Below, in pieces: positions 1 to 11,477 of a stretch of DNA of 64,000 nt. Every line of letters starts with the position of its first letter. The first letter of the stretch is position 1. Where the stretch lies: positions 211,426 to 275,425 of the forward strand of contig JAANBB010000019.1 of assembly GCA_014621425.1 (NCBI GenBank). The letters are read 5' to 3'. Origin of the DNA: Cylindrodendrum hubeiense (taxonomy: Eukaryota > Ascomycota > Sordariomycetes > Hypocreales > Nectriaceae). The notes under the pieces were generated by a model. The model saw nothing but the letters and a program-made list of their open reading frames with translations. It did no database searches and was not told the origin of the DNA. The position numbers were made by a program, and so were the translations under genes.

Positions 1-1
1 T

Positions 2-778
2 CCGATACGGCTTGCATCTGACCTGCCACATTTGGATAAATGGTTGACAGCCCTGAGTCAACGATCCCTTTCTGGCTATACCGAATCAGAGGGGGAGTCA
101 TTTTTATTCCAAGTGGTGTTGAACCGCCAGGAGTATGAAATACTAGACGAATCTGGACAAAATATCATCAATCTGCCGACTATGCCACAAGATCAAACTG
201 AACCCAGCTATGTCTGCGATATTCTCGAACATTTAGCGCAGTTCAAACTGGTAAGGGAAATTGCCAACAAGACATCAGCCGATGATTTCCGGGGTTTGAT
301 TGATGCCAAGATACTCTGCGCCGTTGACAGGATTTATGATCCCGAGTCTGTGGTAGAAGTCGAACAGGGAGACATATTTGAGTTGGAAATCTCAAATAAA
401 GGAAAACAGGGTCTTTATGTGTTTCTGTACAACATGGGACCTAACTGGCAAGTTGAGGATATTTACCGTGGGACATATGAAGTTATTCCCCCTCAGAATC
501 AGGAGAAAAGGTTTATGGGCACCTTTCGCAAGAAGTTGAAAACAATCGTACCACCTAGTATGAGGGAGGAAGGCCATGATCAGTGCGATGACATCATCAA
601 AGTTTTCATCACATCTCAGCCGACCTCATTCGATCTACTGGATTTGCCCAAGATTGATGGCATAGCCAAGAAGAGTTCAAGCAGTAGGACTGGTGGAGGA
701 GACACGAATCTCTCTGAGGATTGGATTGCGCTGAATTTTCCTATCCGTACTTCAGTACGCGTACCTGATAGTACTTAA
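2..778 (+). CDS. Fungal caspase-like (peptidase C14) family protein, C-terminal part, cut by the window edge
   Basis: The frame is open from the left edge to a TAA at 776-778, giving 258 visible residues with no start inside the window; the TTG at 32 is simply internal. The visible part is a mixed alpha/beta domain with the stretch LYVFLYNMGPNWQVEDIYRG and a later segment ending in DIIKVFITSQPTSFDLLDLP. This pattern resembles the region that follows the caspase domain in many fungal C14 (metacaspase-like) proteins. The catalytic His/Cys region would lie outside the window, so the family call rests only on resemblance of the tail. The low-complexity SSSSRTGGG linker near the end and the final hydrophobic segment fit the same family. 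Such proteins are often linked to fungal self/non-self recognition and regulated death. It could instead be another lineage-specific protein with a similar C-terminal module. Confidence 0.5.
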   Translation, partial: PIRLASDLPHLDKWLTALSQRSLSGYTESEGESFLFQVVLNRQEYEILDESGQNIINLPTMPQDQTEPSYVCDILEHLAQFKLVREIANKTSADDFRGLIDAKILCAVDRIYDPESVVEVEQGDIFELEISNKGKQGLYVFLYNMGPNWQVEDIYRGTYEVIPPQNQEKRFMGTFRKKLKTIVPPSMREEGHDQCDDIIKVFITSQPTSFDLLDLPKIDGIAKKSSSSRTGGGDTNLSEDWIALNFPIRTSVRVPDST

Positions 779-1253
779 ATTGCTAGCTACTCTCTCTAAA
801 AATGCGGCTCCGCACATGTCTAGACAACACATGATGGGTACGGGTCTAATGACTACATGGCTTACTGTGTGATCTAATCCATTTGTCGCCCACACCAGTC
901 CAAAGATTCTGGGTCTTCAATTTCCGGGCTACGAGTCGGGCTTGTGCAGCTTGCATGGATCATTGTCTTCACTCATCTTTGCATTGCGCAACCTTTATCC
1001 AATGCAAACCTGGGTGTGATACAAAAGCCGAAGGGCCAGTCGATCACGGAGTTCAAATATGGAAGGCATATGAACATTCACAAGACCTTTTGGCCATGGA
1101 GACGGTTTGACACAGCCCTGATACAAACGCATCTGTTTGGAGTTGAATTCTGCCACAATCTCAATTTGGGCGACCCAGATTAACATTGAGCAACCTGATG
1201 TTCTATGTTCCGCAATTAAACATTATATAACCGAGTCCTGATAAAGCAATCGC
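779..1253. other. Intergenic, 475 bp, convergent 3' ends
   Basis: This separates the stop of the caspase-like gene (+) from the stop of the GH16 gene (-). Short overlapping frames here (883-1186) have no recognisable composition or motif and look like noise. I see no repeat or RNA gene. Confidence 0.5.
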
Positions 1254-2188
1254 TTATTTAGACACGTAGTGGGCAACATAGCCGATTTCCATCACGCTAC
1301 CTGCTCCTCCCCAAGTCTTCGAGTTCGGTGCGCCGGGCTAGAAGTTTGTTAGCGTTGACTTCCATTCACGACAGTTCATAATGACGGCTCATGGCGACGT
1401 ACCCAGAATCCACCGACAGCGACGTTGAAGATGATGTAGAGGGGGCTCTGGCAGAGAGCCTTCCACACGGTGGCACTGCCAATTTCGGCGCCAGTGACAG
1501 TGTTGAACACTTTGCCATCCAAGGACCAAGTGATGGAATGGCTCTTCCAGGTGCTGCCCTTGCGGTTGAACTCGACTCGCCAGATATGATAACTGGCATC
1601 GGGGATGTTGGTAGTGTCGACAATTCCGGATGGTTCGTTGCAAATACCGCCTTGGGACACGTCGCAGTGGACACCACCATAAGCAAGCTTCTGGCCGTTG
1701 ATGTTTTCCAGGACATCGATCTCTCCGCAAGCAGGCCACTTGGTGCCCTTTCGGTAGGAGTTGCCGAGGAGCCAGAAGGCAGGCCAAAGACCCTGCTTGT
1801 GGATCTTGGCGTTGCCGCCGAGGCGAAGTTTGGCCTGGACTCTGGTGATCTTGCCGAGGGTCGGGGTGAAGGTGTATTTAGACTCGATTCGTGCGGACGT
1901 CCATCCATTAGGGGCTGATTTGTCGGCTCGGGGAATCAGTTGAAGGGTGCCTTTGCCGGTAATGAGCAAGTTGTTAGAGGACTTGGTGTATCTCTGATAT
2001 TCATTGTTGCCGTTGACATCGCCTGTGATCAGGTTCCAATGGCTCGTGCTGGGCAGTGTCTTGGCCTTCCCGGCGAAATCGGAGGTCCAGACTTTGGTGA
2101 AGCCTGAGTAGGCAGGGGGTGTCAATGCCAGTGCAACGGCAAAGAGCGAAAGAAAAACGGTCAAGACATTGCGAGAAAACATGGCCAC
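1254..2188 (-). CDS. Secreted glycoside hydrolase family 16 (beta-1,3(4)-glucanase-like)
   Basis: Two exons: 2188-1403 and 1337-1254, with a 65 bp intron (donor GTACGT, a GCTAAC branch site, acceptor TAG) joined in phase 0. The product has 289 residues. Residues 1-22 form a signal peptide ending near ALALTP. The GH16 catalytic motif is clear at residues 155-161 (GEIDVLE): Glu156 is the likely nucleophile, Asp158 assists, and Glu161 is the acid/base. The family's aromatic strand LWPAFWLLG lies just before it. The second exon supplies the conserved ending after NVAVGG, PGAPNSKTWGGAG...MEIGYVAHY; without the splice the frame runs into unrelated residues. The enzyme should act outside the cell on mixed-linked or beta-1,3-glucans of fungal or plant walls. 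It is compact: there is no carbohydrate-binding module, GPI tail or transmembrane tail. Exact substrate cannot be told from sequence. Confidence 0.9.
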
Positions 2189-3842
2189 GGTAAACGAGTG
2201 TGTGGTTTAGGAAAACGAGAGACAGCGAACAAACGAGTGTTGGCTAACGACAGACACCACCAGCAGCAGTTCAGGGCAGAGGTCTCCTCTTGTAATGAAA
2301 TTGATCTTGTTCCATCCCCCTTCTCGGGTCCACCGGCCAAGACTCCCTTGAGCAAGGAAGAGTCACGGCGATTGCAGAATCAGGCCCAACAGGCAGGTTG
2401 CATCCATCTCCTGTCCGGGGGGAGATTCAATAGTGTCCGTTTGTGAACCAGTCATACGCAGCTTGGCCCACTGTATGTCTCATTCAGGACAGCGTTCCGG
2501 CTGACCAACACGCGAGCCCTGGTCCGGAAGCCCAGAAGGGGAAATGGGTCGACGCCACGCCGAACGCCACAGGCTGGGCCAAGCCCTTTTCAGCGGCGAA
2601 CATGCCACTGTTATGGCCACTGTTGTTGCGACGGGCGGCACGGGGAATGAGACGCGACACCCGTCCGCCGTTGACTATGGCGGGTGTCTCGGTGCAGGCT
2701 TCTAGGGGATCCGGTAATAACTACGCGTATTGGTAGCGTGATTTGATGCAGATTACGAGTCCCTGAAGAGTCTCTATATTTAGTTGCCAAGCTACGACAG
2801 AACCGGCTTAAATGATTCACCCTTAGCGTCCACCCACGCGATCTTGGCAGATTGAGTTCAACGAGTTGCCCGTGTCCGATGCAAGGAATTTCCGACGCAA
2901 GGGATTATGGACGCTCAGGCATATGTTTATATTGATGTTCAGGCCGGTCTCGCATACTTGGTTTTCATTAGCACTCGGGAATCATTGTGTCAAACTCGCC
3001 ATACGGTAGCCAGCTTGCGCCCTCACTCGTCGCATTGCAGGTAACATTCCACGTCCCCACTCCCACACTTTTTGCATGGTCGCTTAAATTGCCGCTCCTC
3101 CGCCGTATAGCCTCGCTTGGTTAGATTGCTGTCAGCGATGAGATAAGCAGATTAAGCCTGAAGCATCTGTAACATGCCACGCGCTGCAGCATGAACATCC
3201 TCGAGGGGGCTCGTATAGCTGGAACACATCATTCTCGTGTTTTTTTAAGCTCGTCGTGGCGGACCAGAGAATCGAGAAGTAGAGTGCAGATCGGGATGCG
3301 AGGCAAAATATCTCAATTTGCAGACCTGCTGACGAGCGATTTCCGTACGCTAGAACATGACAAATGCATTTGGAATCAGTTAGAGTAATGAAGCTGAGTT
3401 GAGGCAAGACAGCGTGCTGAAGTCACATCAAATGGTATTTTGCAGGGTAGCTAAACGCATGTAAAGTCATGTGACTCCTGGGAGACGAGTGTAGAGGTGT
3501 CATCTAGATTGCGGACTTCTACCCACTTCAGTTTGCAACCTAAGACGATGAATGTGTTTCCTATTGGTGTGCGCGAACTCCTCTCGCCCACTTATGGTAG
3601 TGCTGGGATCGCGTTTCTGTCCATAATTAGATAATTAGTGCCAGACAGATAATACGTTCTGGAATATTGATCCACACGATAGAACAATCATGTTCTCTGA
3701 ACGCGATACACGTCATATTGAAGGTAGACAATAGCTCAATTAAGTGCAGGCGATCCGCGTCATTGATGTTATATTGTACCCCATCCCTTACCGTCTCACT
3801 TGTTCACTACTGCCCTGACACGCCCATTTCCTGGTCTTTATT
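2189..3842. other. Intergenic, 1.65 kb
   Basis: The first part should hold the GH16 promoter, reading leftward. Several short frames (2198-2820 and 3132-3407, both strands) are low-quality and unrelated to any family I know. The DNA beyond 3.4 kb is AT-rich. I see no convincing gene or RNA. Confidence 0.45.
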
Positions 3843-4724
3843 TTAGCCGAACACCCTAAACTTCTCGAAGAATTGCCCCATAGCCTCCGCTACTACTTTT
3901 TCATTCGTCTCAATCGCAAAATGTCCTGCATCCAGCCACTGCAACTCAAACTTTTCAACGTCGTTTTTAAATGCCTCTGCACCAGGTGGGATAAAGATGG
4001 CATCATTCTTGCCCCAAATTGCCAATACGGGAACCTTTGACTTGCGGAAGTAGTCCTGAAACGAGGGATATAAGTCAATGTTGTTGCGGTAGTCGTAAAG
4101 CAAGTCTAACTGCACATCCTGGTTTCCCTTCCTTTGCATTAGGGCATGATCGAGGTGATAGCTCTCTGGCTGGATCTGATCAGGGTTCTTTGATCCATTG
4201 GTGTACTGCCATTTAACTGAGTCCAACTCCAAGGCTGGTCGTAGCGCATTGCGATCCTCAGTAGATCCAGAATCCCAATACTTCCGAATTGGAGCCCAGA
4301 ATTCCTTGCCGAACCCTTCGACATAGGCATTCCCGTTTTGGCTAACAATGGCAGCAACCTTCTCGGGGTTCTTCAGAGCAAGGCGCAATCCAGTTGGTGC
4401 ACCGTAGTCAAAGATATAAATGGCGAACTTGTCCAGCTTCAGGGAGATTACGAAGTTGTCAATCGTTGTCGCTAGGTTGGCGAAATTGTAGACGTAGCCT
4501 TCTGGGACAGCTGTGAATCCATAGCCTGGTAGATCTGGAGCAATGACTCGATAGCCCTGAGCGGCTAAGTGGGGAATCAGATTGCGGAATTGATGGGAGG
4601 AGGAGGGGAATCCATGGAGGAGGAGAATCGTTCCTATCGGTGCCTTCGATGGACTAGCATGACGATAAAAGATGTCCACCCCGCTGGTTTTGACAAATGA
4701 TGTCCGCATAGTGTGAGAATCCAT
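3843..4724 (-). CDS. Alpha/beta hydrolase, epoxide hydrolase / haloalkane dehalogenase type
   Basis: A single-exon gene of 293 residues, starting at the ATG at 4724 (a second ATG is five codons inside). The fold is complete. The oxyanion-hole motif HGFP is at residues 37-40, DLPGYGF at 64-70 and the nucleophile elbow IFDYGAP at 104-110. Asp106 is therefore the nucleophile, as in epoxide hydrolases and haloalkane dehalogenases, rather than the Ser of esterases. Asp241 (GKND) is the likely acid and His268 (DAGHFAIE) the general base. The residues between about 135 and 225 form the helical cap. There is no targeting signal, so it is probably cytosolic. It would hydrolyse a carbon-oxygen or carbon-halogen bond through an ester intermediate. 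The substrate is unknown, and its neighbours give no pathway. Confidence 0.85.
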   Translation of the reverse strand: MDSHTMRTSFVKTSGVDIFYRHASPSKAPIGTILLLHGFPSSSHQFRNLIPHLAAQGYRVIAPDLPGYGFTAVPEGYVYNFANLATTIDNFVISLKLDKFAIYIFDYGAPTGLRLALKNPEKVAAIVSQNGNAYVEGFGKEFWAPIRKYWDSGSTEDRNALRPALELDSVKWQYTNGSKNPDQIQPESYHLDHALMQRKGNQDVQLDLLYDYRNNIDLYPSFQDYFRKSKVPVLAIWGKNDAIFIPPGAEAFKNDVEKFELQWLDAGHFAIETNEKVVAEAMGQFFEKFRVFG

Positions 4725-5559
4725 TGTGGTGAATTAATATAAAATCTTTGATACAATGGAGCTTAGAAGCTAGCCGTGGTTGATGTCGAAGATGGATGAA
4801 AGTGATGAGTGCCAAGAGTACTGTCCAAGCACGATCTTCTTTATTATTTATATTTTTGGAATCCACTGCTTTATAAGAGAAATGACGTGAATGAATGGTC
4901 TATACCGAATGGCACTGAACTACTCGGTAATTGGGATGAATGATTCCTCATCTACGCCTTTCCCATGTCATTGATGTGGAATCTATATCTCATAGTGCTT
5001 GCGGTTTGTCATCCTTGAGTAGGGCGGGGTCGGCCACCGCCAGTCGGATGGCGTGGATAAAGTTTGTCAGCGACGCCCTTTCGTGCAAACCCTCATCACC
5101 ATGACTTGACAATGACGGTTAATGATGAACTGCGTCAAGGATTAAATATACTAAGCATGCAATGAATTTACATGATTTCGTTTGTGGTGAAACAAGCTTC
5201 TTAAATCCACTGCTCCTCCATATGGAGGTACTAGGTAACACCTGGCGACAAAACGAGTCCCCATGATTAAAAGTCAGACATCTCAACAGACTTAGTACTT
5301 CCCCTAGGCTCTACTAGTGGATGAAAGTAACTCGTGCCACATGGTTTGAGACAATTGGCGATTACCGCGCGTCGCAATGAGTTAGGACCTGGTCAGAACA
5401 TCGGGAGACCATTGTTAAACAGCACCCTATTTGTACTCTAGAATGCATTTCCATATTTAATATATCATAATAAGGCCTCGACCTGCCAGTGAAAGGGGTT
5501 CATGTTCCGCGCTGAAGCCCACATGCGTGGCGGAATGAACCCTGGCGCATACCGGGCTC
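4725..5559. other. Intergenic, AT-rich, 835 bp
   Basis: Upstream of the hydrolase, rich in short A/T runs, with no credible coding frame. It presumably contains the hydrolase promoter and ends at the CorA-like relic. Confidence 0.45.
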
Positions 5560-5745
5560 TCAACTATGACAGGTCATCGATGAAGACAAATGCGGCCACA
5601 AATATGGCTTTATTGCCCGGAACCTTCTTCGCCGCCCTCTTTGCAATGCCGTCACTTAACTGGAACAAGAAAAATCTCATATCAACCAACTTTTCCTATT
5701 ACAGCCGCTGTCTTCTGTGTTTGGGTAATTATCAACCCGAGAAAG
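5560..5745 (+). pseudogene. Relic of a CorA-like Mg2+ transporter (membrane end only)
   Basis: The frame at 5568-5664 reads DRSSMKTNAATNMALLPGTF followed by FAALFAMPSLNW. This closely follows the first transmembrane helix of fungal CorA-like proteins, in which a D-S-x-x-M-K-T-x-A segment precedes a FLPGTF...F-x-M-x-x-F-x-W membrane stretch. About 30 bp further on, a different frame (about 5695-5740) encodes a second hydrophobic stretch, FPITAAVFCVWVII, like the second helix. No cytosolic domain is recognisable upstream and the Gly-Met-Asn-like signature is not intact. I read this as the surviving 3' end of a lost gene. An intron ending at the TTACAG near 5706 could reconcile the two frames, but too little remains for a functional transporter. 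Confidence 0.5.
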
Positions 5746-6749
5746 CGAATTTTTATGAGACCTTTGTGAACAAAGGCGACTCTACTCAACCGTTTGAGTA
5801 AAGACGGATGTCATAAGTTAGAGGCTGGAATGCTATTCGCCGATAGGACAGCCCGGAACAGTACGATATTGGACACGCCTTTCTAGATCAGTAAATGACA
5901 AAACAAAATCCTTGACAAATGTAATCCTTGACTCGTTGGTCAAACCCTACGAAGGACTCTTCCTCATTCTTCCCAAAAGATAGATTGACATAACTCAACC
6001 TAAAACCAAGCGGTGGGGATCGACACCACGGGATCATGGCGACGGAGCCAGTATATAGACAAGCTGAGAAGGGCACATCTGGCCTACGAAGCTCCCCAGC
6101 CATTAACACATGGAATTACATTGATGACCATTCTACCAATATCCGATGTGACACTTGACCATATTCGCCGTCGGACATTATCGGGACTACGATCCCGGTC
6201 ACCCAATTGGGGTTGATGCCGAAGTCCTCGTTTACCGCCATAAATCCAATTATGAGGCCACATGAGCTCATCTGTCAAAGTTTCAGTGGGTATGTACACT
6301 AGTAGCCCCACATAACACGCAATGAACTCGCCGGCGTGTTTTGCGTCCGACCTTGTTCCTCCCTCCACTATCTTGGGTTGGAATACTATTGCTGCCTTCG
6401 AAAATATTCGCCACGACTACAGAAAGAGTGTTAGTTACCTAGTTAATGGAAGCACCCTAGATAAATTGTAATTGCTAGGGGGTTGGGTTTTACGCAGCAA
6501 CTGGTGGCTGAGAGTCGACGTATGGCAACCTTGCAAAGCCACAGCTGTTGGTTGTTCTGGTTATACCCTAGGATCATCATGCATTGGCGCCAGATTGCCA
6601 TTGGCTCACATCCAATTTTTTGACATGGGCAAAGCAGTTATAAAGGTTGACTGATCCTATTGCGTGAGGGGTAAAACGCGCGTTTGACATTCCGTCTTTC
6701 CACGAAGAACTCACCCGGCACAGATCTATCGTCAGAGTTGACTGAGACA
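5746..6749. other. Intergenic, 1.0 kb
   Basis: It holds the promoter of the LaeA-like gene at its right end. Frames at 5888-6368 on both strands look accidental. I see nothing else. Confidence 0.4.
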
Positions 6750-8166
6750 ATGGTCACTTCTGACATCAATGAGATTGTGGTCCCTGACCCTGAAGAACAA
6801 GTATGTTGCTTTGCTCCTTAATAGCGATGAATGAACTGACAGTTGATAGGGACAGGCCACCGACGAGGATTCTTCAATTGGATCCGTACGGAGATCCGCA
6901 CCCATCAATGCAATGAGACCATGGTTTTGACTTGTCAATAGGAAGCGGCGTCATCGACAGAGAGCATTTCCAGCTCTATTATTCACTATCGGCTTGAGAA
7001 TGGTCGAACATATCATCGATACAAGGATGGAAGTAAGCTCCTCTTTCGCCTAGTGCTCAGTATTATAACTAATTCGGATAGAATACAACCTTCCCAATGA
7101 CGAAATTGAAAACGAAAGACTGGGTATGATTCTTTGCGCAGTTCAGATGCACTCTTCCACTTACACCACAGCCTCTAGACCTACAACATCATTTGTTCCT
7201 TGCCACGTATGACAACAAGCTCGGTCTAGCACCACCAAACGCGTCTTCGTCAAAGGTCAGACGCGTTCTTGATGTAGGAACTGGCACAGGAATATGGGCA
7301 ATTGATTACGCAGACGAGCATCCGGAAACTGAGGTCAGACCTTCACCTCCATAAGGCGAATATAGCTAATCCAATTTTAGGTTGTCGGCGTTGATTTGTC
7401 TCCAATTCAACCTGAGTTGTATGACTTGACCTTTCCTCATATTACTTGCATAAACTAATTTCGCAAAGTGTTCCCCCAAATGTTCGGTTTATTGTCGACG
7501 ATATCGACGAGGACTGGGTGTATTCTCAACCTTTTGACTATGTCCACAGTCGGATGATGAATTTCAGTATTCAGAATTGGTCTGTCTATTTTGGCAAGAT
7601 CTTTGAGTGAGTTAACTCAGACTGTGCTGTGTTTGTTGTGATATGTACTGAATGACATAAGCAATCTCGTGCCGGGTGGCTTTGTAGAGGTACAGGAGAT
7701 CGACATTAATGTCAGATGCGATGATGGCACCCTCATGGAAAACCACAAGCTCTTTCAATGTTCCAAGCTTCTGGAAGATGCATCAATCAAGACAGGAAGA
7801 GCCTTTGAATCATTCGACAACATGAGAGAGGCCATGGTGGATGCTGGCTTTACCGATATTGTTGACACCCGCTTCAAGTGGCCGACTAATCGCTGGCCAA
7901 AGGACCGTAAGCTTAAGGAGTTAGGGTCATGGAATAACGAGAATACAGGAGTCGCTTTGGAGTCTCTGACTATGGCACCATTCACCAGAGTTCACGGATG
8001 GACAAAGGAAGAAGTTACAGTGTTTCTTGCTGAGGCAAGAAAGGAACTCAACAACCCGGCGATTCACGCATACTCTCCCATGTATGTGGTATCTCTTCCG
8101 AAATCTTATATCATTTGCTAATTATAGAATAGATGTTCGATATATGGGAAAAAGCCAGAGGTCTGA
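6750..8166 (+). CDS. LaeA-like SAM-dependent methyltransferase
   Basis: Nine exons: 6750-6800, 6850-6885, 6942-7032, 7082-7123, 7179-7333, 7381-7418, 7469-7606, 7662-8081 and 8133-8166. They sum to 1005 nt (334 residues), and every junction closes in phase. SAM motif I is VLDVGTGTGIWAIDYA at about residues 105-120. It is followed by VVGVDLSPIQP (motif II), then FDYVHSRMMN and LVPGGFVEVQE, the usual order in the fungal LaeA/methyltransferase-23 group. The acidic Ser-rich N-terminus and the phrase HYRLENGRTYHRYKDG before the fold are also typical. The last exon gives the family-style ending IYGKKPEV. Relatives include the secondary-metabolism regulator LaeA, but most genomes hold many paralogues of unknown role, so I assign no symbol. 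No biosynthetic cluster is adjacent. Weak points are the GTCAGA donor after 7333 and the choice of 3' acceptor near 8132. Confidence 0.85.
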
Positions 8167-8655
8167 GCTATCAATGGGCTAGCAAATGTGGCTCATTTGG
8201 ATGTCTTGGAGCTCGCAATATATCCCAACTAAGCTGATAATAAGTCTACCAACGACACATACAGAACGATCATTAGTTCAATTTGCAAGTCAATTCATTT
8301 CCGAGGTTCGGTGTTCTGTGTCCCCCCAATAAGGAGCATCACCAGATCCACAAGTCGGTAGCCAACCACTAAGGCATGTGGACTTCTTAGATATGACGCC
8401 TAAGACTCTACCACGGCTTTAGAATGGAAGTTAACAACCATAAAAGAGTAATTCCAGGATATTTTCACAATAATTACATATAGGTGAATTTGAGCTTCAG
8501 TATTAATTGTTGTAGAGACCGTCATGCAGACTAAACTTATCCAGTCGCTCCAAATAAGAATGATGAGTCTAAAATTGATCGACTTAGAAACTTCCAGCAT
8601 TTTCAAATTTTCATTCTCTGCCAAACCCGGCTCCTCCTCTGTGGATAAATTGCAC
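8167..8655. other. Intergenic, 489 bp, convergent 3' ends
   Basis: AT-rich spacer between the methyltransferase (+) and the membrane protein (-). Small frames at 8400-8826 overlap the end of the membrane-protein gene and are shadows. Confidence 0.5.
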
Positions 8656-11477
8656 TCATCTATGAATAAGTCTTTCTACAGTCTCGGTTGGAAGGATTCC
8701 GTATTTCGCAAAGGCCGGTACGATGAGTGTGTAAGCCTCAGTCGTATCCTGGGCCAAACCACCGTTCACAACCTCGTTGGCGATCATGCTGAACACAGAG
8801 TTATCCCACCGCCTGACCTTCCGTGACATTTCTCTATCCAAGTTGGCTCCTTCACTATCATAAGTCGTGATTCCCTGAACTTCTTCAATATTCGAAGCGA
8901 TGGCAAGGATAAAGAGTGAAAACAGCTCCTGGGCACATTGAAGTGGCAGGCTGCTGTCACGACGCAGTGGAATATATACGTTAGCCAGCGGAGGAAGACT
9001 AACTTCAATGTCTCGGACATCCCCCTCTAGATCAGCATTAACCGGTAGCGATTCTTTCGGCCTACATATGTCAGACACGGGGCATTCTTAGGATGAGACA
9101 TACTTACTCTGAAGCTTCCGAGAGGAACATGCCAAAACACCAAGCAAGATCATTCTTGCTTCTTTTTATCACATTCATCCCATCGGGACATAGGGTACGA
9201 GAGGTGTCCACCCCAAGCCATTGCTGCAGCGTTCTGCTCAATTCCTCAAGATTCTGACCTGCAGAATTCCCCACTATCCGCCAGTTACTTGCCTGATCAA
9301 CTTCAAAAGATTCTCTATTTTCTTCTTCAGGATCATCATCTAGGTCGGTAATAGACTGCTCTTTGACTGCGAGAGTGTAGAGCCAAAGTGACAAAACTGC
9401 CTTGATCAAGTGCGAGTCTAATAGTTGCCAGGAACGGTAGTCTTCCCGATCGGAGCCTTCCTCGTGAGGAAGTCTTTTCTTGAGTCGAAAGGATAAGTTT
9501 TCCCGTGTATCATCCAGATTGTGGTAATGCCTATGCCGACCTGATCTCATAGTGAATCCCCAAGACAGCTCAAAATCCCGGTGAATGAGGCGGTCCTCGG
9601 TGTCATATTGAGGAATTTTGAATCCGTCTTTTTTCCAAACAACGGTTCCGACCCCACTGAGGACTTTCATGGCACCTTCAATGCTTGCAGACAAATTGCC
9701 CGATATTTGAGCAACTTCGCTGTTGCCTGAAAGCAAGCCCTCAATCTCCATGTATGTTTGAAGATGCTTGTCCTCTTCAGAGCTCAACTTGCCCCCCAGC
9801 ATGACTTCTAGTGGTTTCGTTGATCGGATCGGACCAAATAATTGCTGCAAGTCCCACAACTTAGCTACTTTGGCGGTATTCTGAAAGCCTTCTGAGTCGC
9901 TCGTTTCTCTGTGTATTTTCGACCTTTCAACTGCTGAGCCATAGATCGCATCATAACCCACTATGAGCTCCCAGAATACCTTGTCTTCCACTTCCGTCGA
10001 GGGGGAAAAGCCTAGGTTCCTGATGTATGGATAGCGGCTACGTATGTTTCTCCTTTCTCGCGCTTTTTCAAATTCGAATCCCCACTGTTCTCGCCAGTGT
10101 TCCAGGTTTGTATTGCCACTGATCTCTTTCAAGGGTATTTTATGAGATTTCGCTGCATCCTTTGTTTTATCGAAAGAGTCAGAACCTTTCGACAGACACT
10201 GCGGATGTCTGGGGCCCTTTTTCTCGGAGATGATGTGCAGTGTCAACCAGGCCAACTCATGACCTTGGATTACTGGTATGTTTTGAGGGTCTGAAGCAAG
10301 TCCTCTTCTAGCCCATGCTCTAACAGCTGTCATTATGAGAGTAATGCCGAGTTGAAGAATGGTTGCCGACCAATGTAGAGCTCGAAGGCCTACAAATTGC
10401 ACAACGAATCCGATAACTGCCACGAAGGTGGAGGTGGCCGCCAAAGAACTGATAACCTATTAGCACCACCAAAAGGATGACAGTATGTTCTTACCTGTAA
10501 TCGTTCGTGTTCAATCTCGAGGTTCTGATGCTGTGGTTGTCCTTCTCATTGAACAATGCATAAGATGCGAAGTGCTGGTCACTGACTGTACAAGCCTTCT
10601 GTATCTTGACAATCTTCAATCCATCATTTATCGCTCCCTTGGTGGCCACGAATTCATGCTCAGTTGTAATTCCCTCGATCACATGCCCACAAGCCATCAT
10701 GCCACCGATGATGCACATTGAGCCAACAAGGAAACACGGGTATCCGTAATCTGAAACAGCGCTACCGGCCTTTTCCCACTTCCAGTGGTATGTGGCGACG
10801 GCTGGGAAGGCAAGCGCAAATGACTGCAGTAAGCATCCAAACAAAGCCCAACACCAGAGTTCCCACGACTTGGCTGTCGCGTTCTTGATATTCAGCGCAA
10901 GATTTGGGACTGCGTGACCAAGTGTTTCCAGGTATGTCGTTTGCTGAGGGGAGATCCATTCAGGAAAAGACCCGCTCTCCAGAAGCCCTCCTTTTATCCC
11001 ACCGACGATGTCAAATACGTGACCATCCGAAGTGATTATGATGGCTTTCATTCCTTCTGAGCCCCCGATCATCCGAACGATCTGCTGACCGCTCCACATC
11101 TCGCATACACTGTCAGAGGTCGAAGATAGTAGCTCTTGTTCAGCTTCTGACTGACTCTTCCGGGCCCTTCAACAATTTAGCCAGGCAATCAATGTGCTAA
11201 TTTCATTTTTCACCTACCTGCCGACAATTGCCTTCAGCTTTTTCACTCCGCCCACGCGAATAGCGCTCACAATTACAGTCATAATACCCAATGGGCCCAT
11301 GGCTAAAAGGGCATTGTCGGCCCAGCCCATGCTCATGCTCAGAAATTGTTTGGTGACCTGCTCCCCGAAAAGAGTTAGAAGTGGCGCGAGGTCACTGAAA
11401 AGATTGTTCGAAAATTCGTCACCAGCGAATTCATCGGAGTTGGCGTTCGCTGTAGCATTGTCTGTAACTGGAGCCAT
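8656..11477 (-). CDS. Large multi-pass membrane protein of unknown function
   Basis: Four exons: 11477-11218, 11166-10495, 10448-9108 and 9061-8656, totalling 2679 nt (892 residues). All introns are 46-51 bp and all phases close. About five hydrophobic segments lie in the first half: ALLAMGPLGIMTVIVSAI in exon 1, LFGCLLQSFALAFPAVATY and YPCFLVGSMCIIGGMMACG in exon 2, FVAVIGFVVQFVGLRAL and ATILQLGITLIMTAVRAWA early in exon 3. They are followed by a long soluble, charged region of roughly 550 residues with no catalytic motif I can name. Fungal genomes carry similar many-helix proteins annotated only as hypothetical, some with ankyrin repeats attached at the C-terminus; none are visible here. 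I cannot assign a function. Its neighbour across a 1.6 kb gap is the divergently oriented TPR gene, so the two could share a regulatory region, though the distance argues against tight coupling. Confidence 0.75.

Noticed and set aside
1391..1918. 175-codon plus-strand frame inside the GH16 gene
   Set aside because: It is antisense to the well-supported glucanase exon, and its Ser/Ala/Val-rich content mirrors that exon.
6084..6368. 94-codon minus-strand frame upstream of the LaeA-like gene
   Set aside because: No recognisable content and no neighbouring exons; likely chance.
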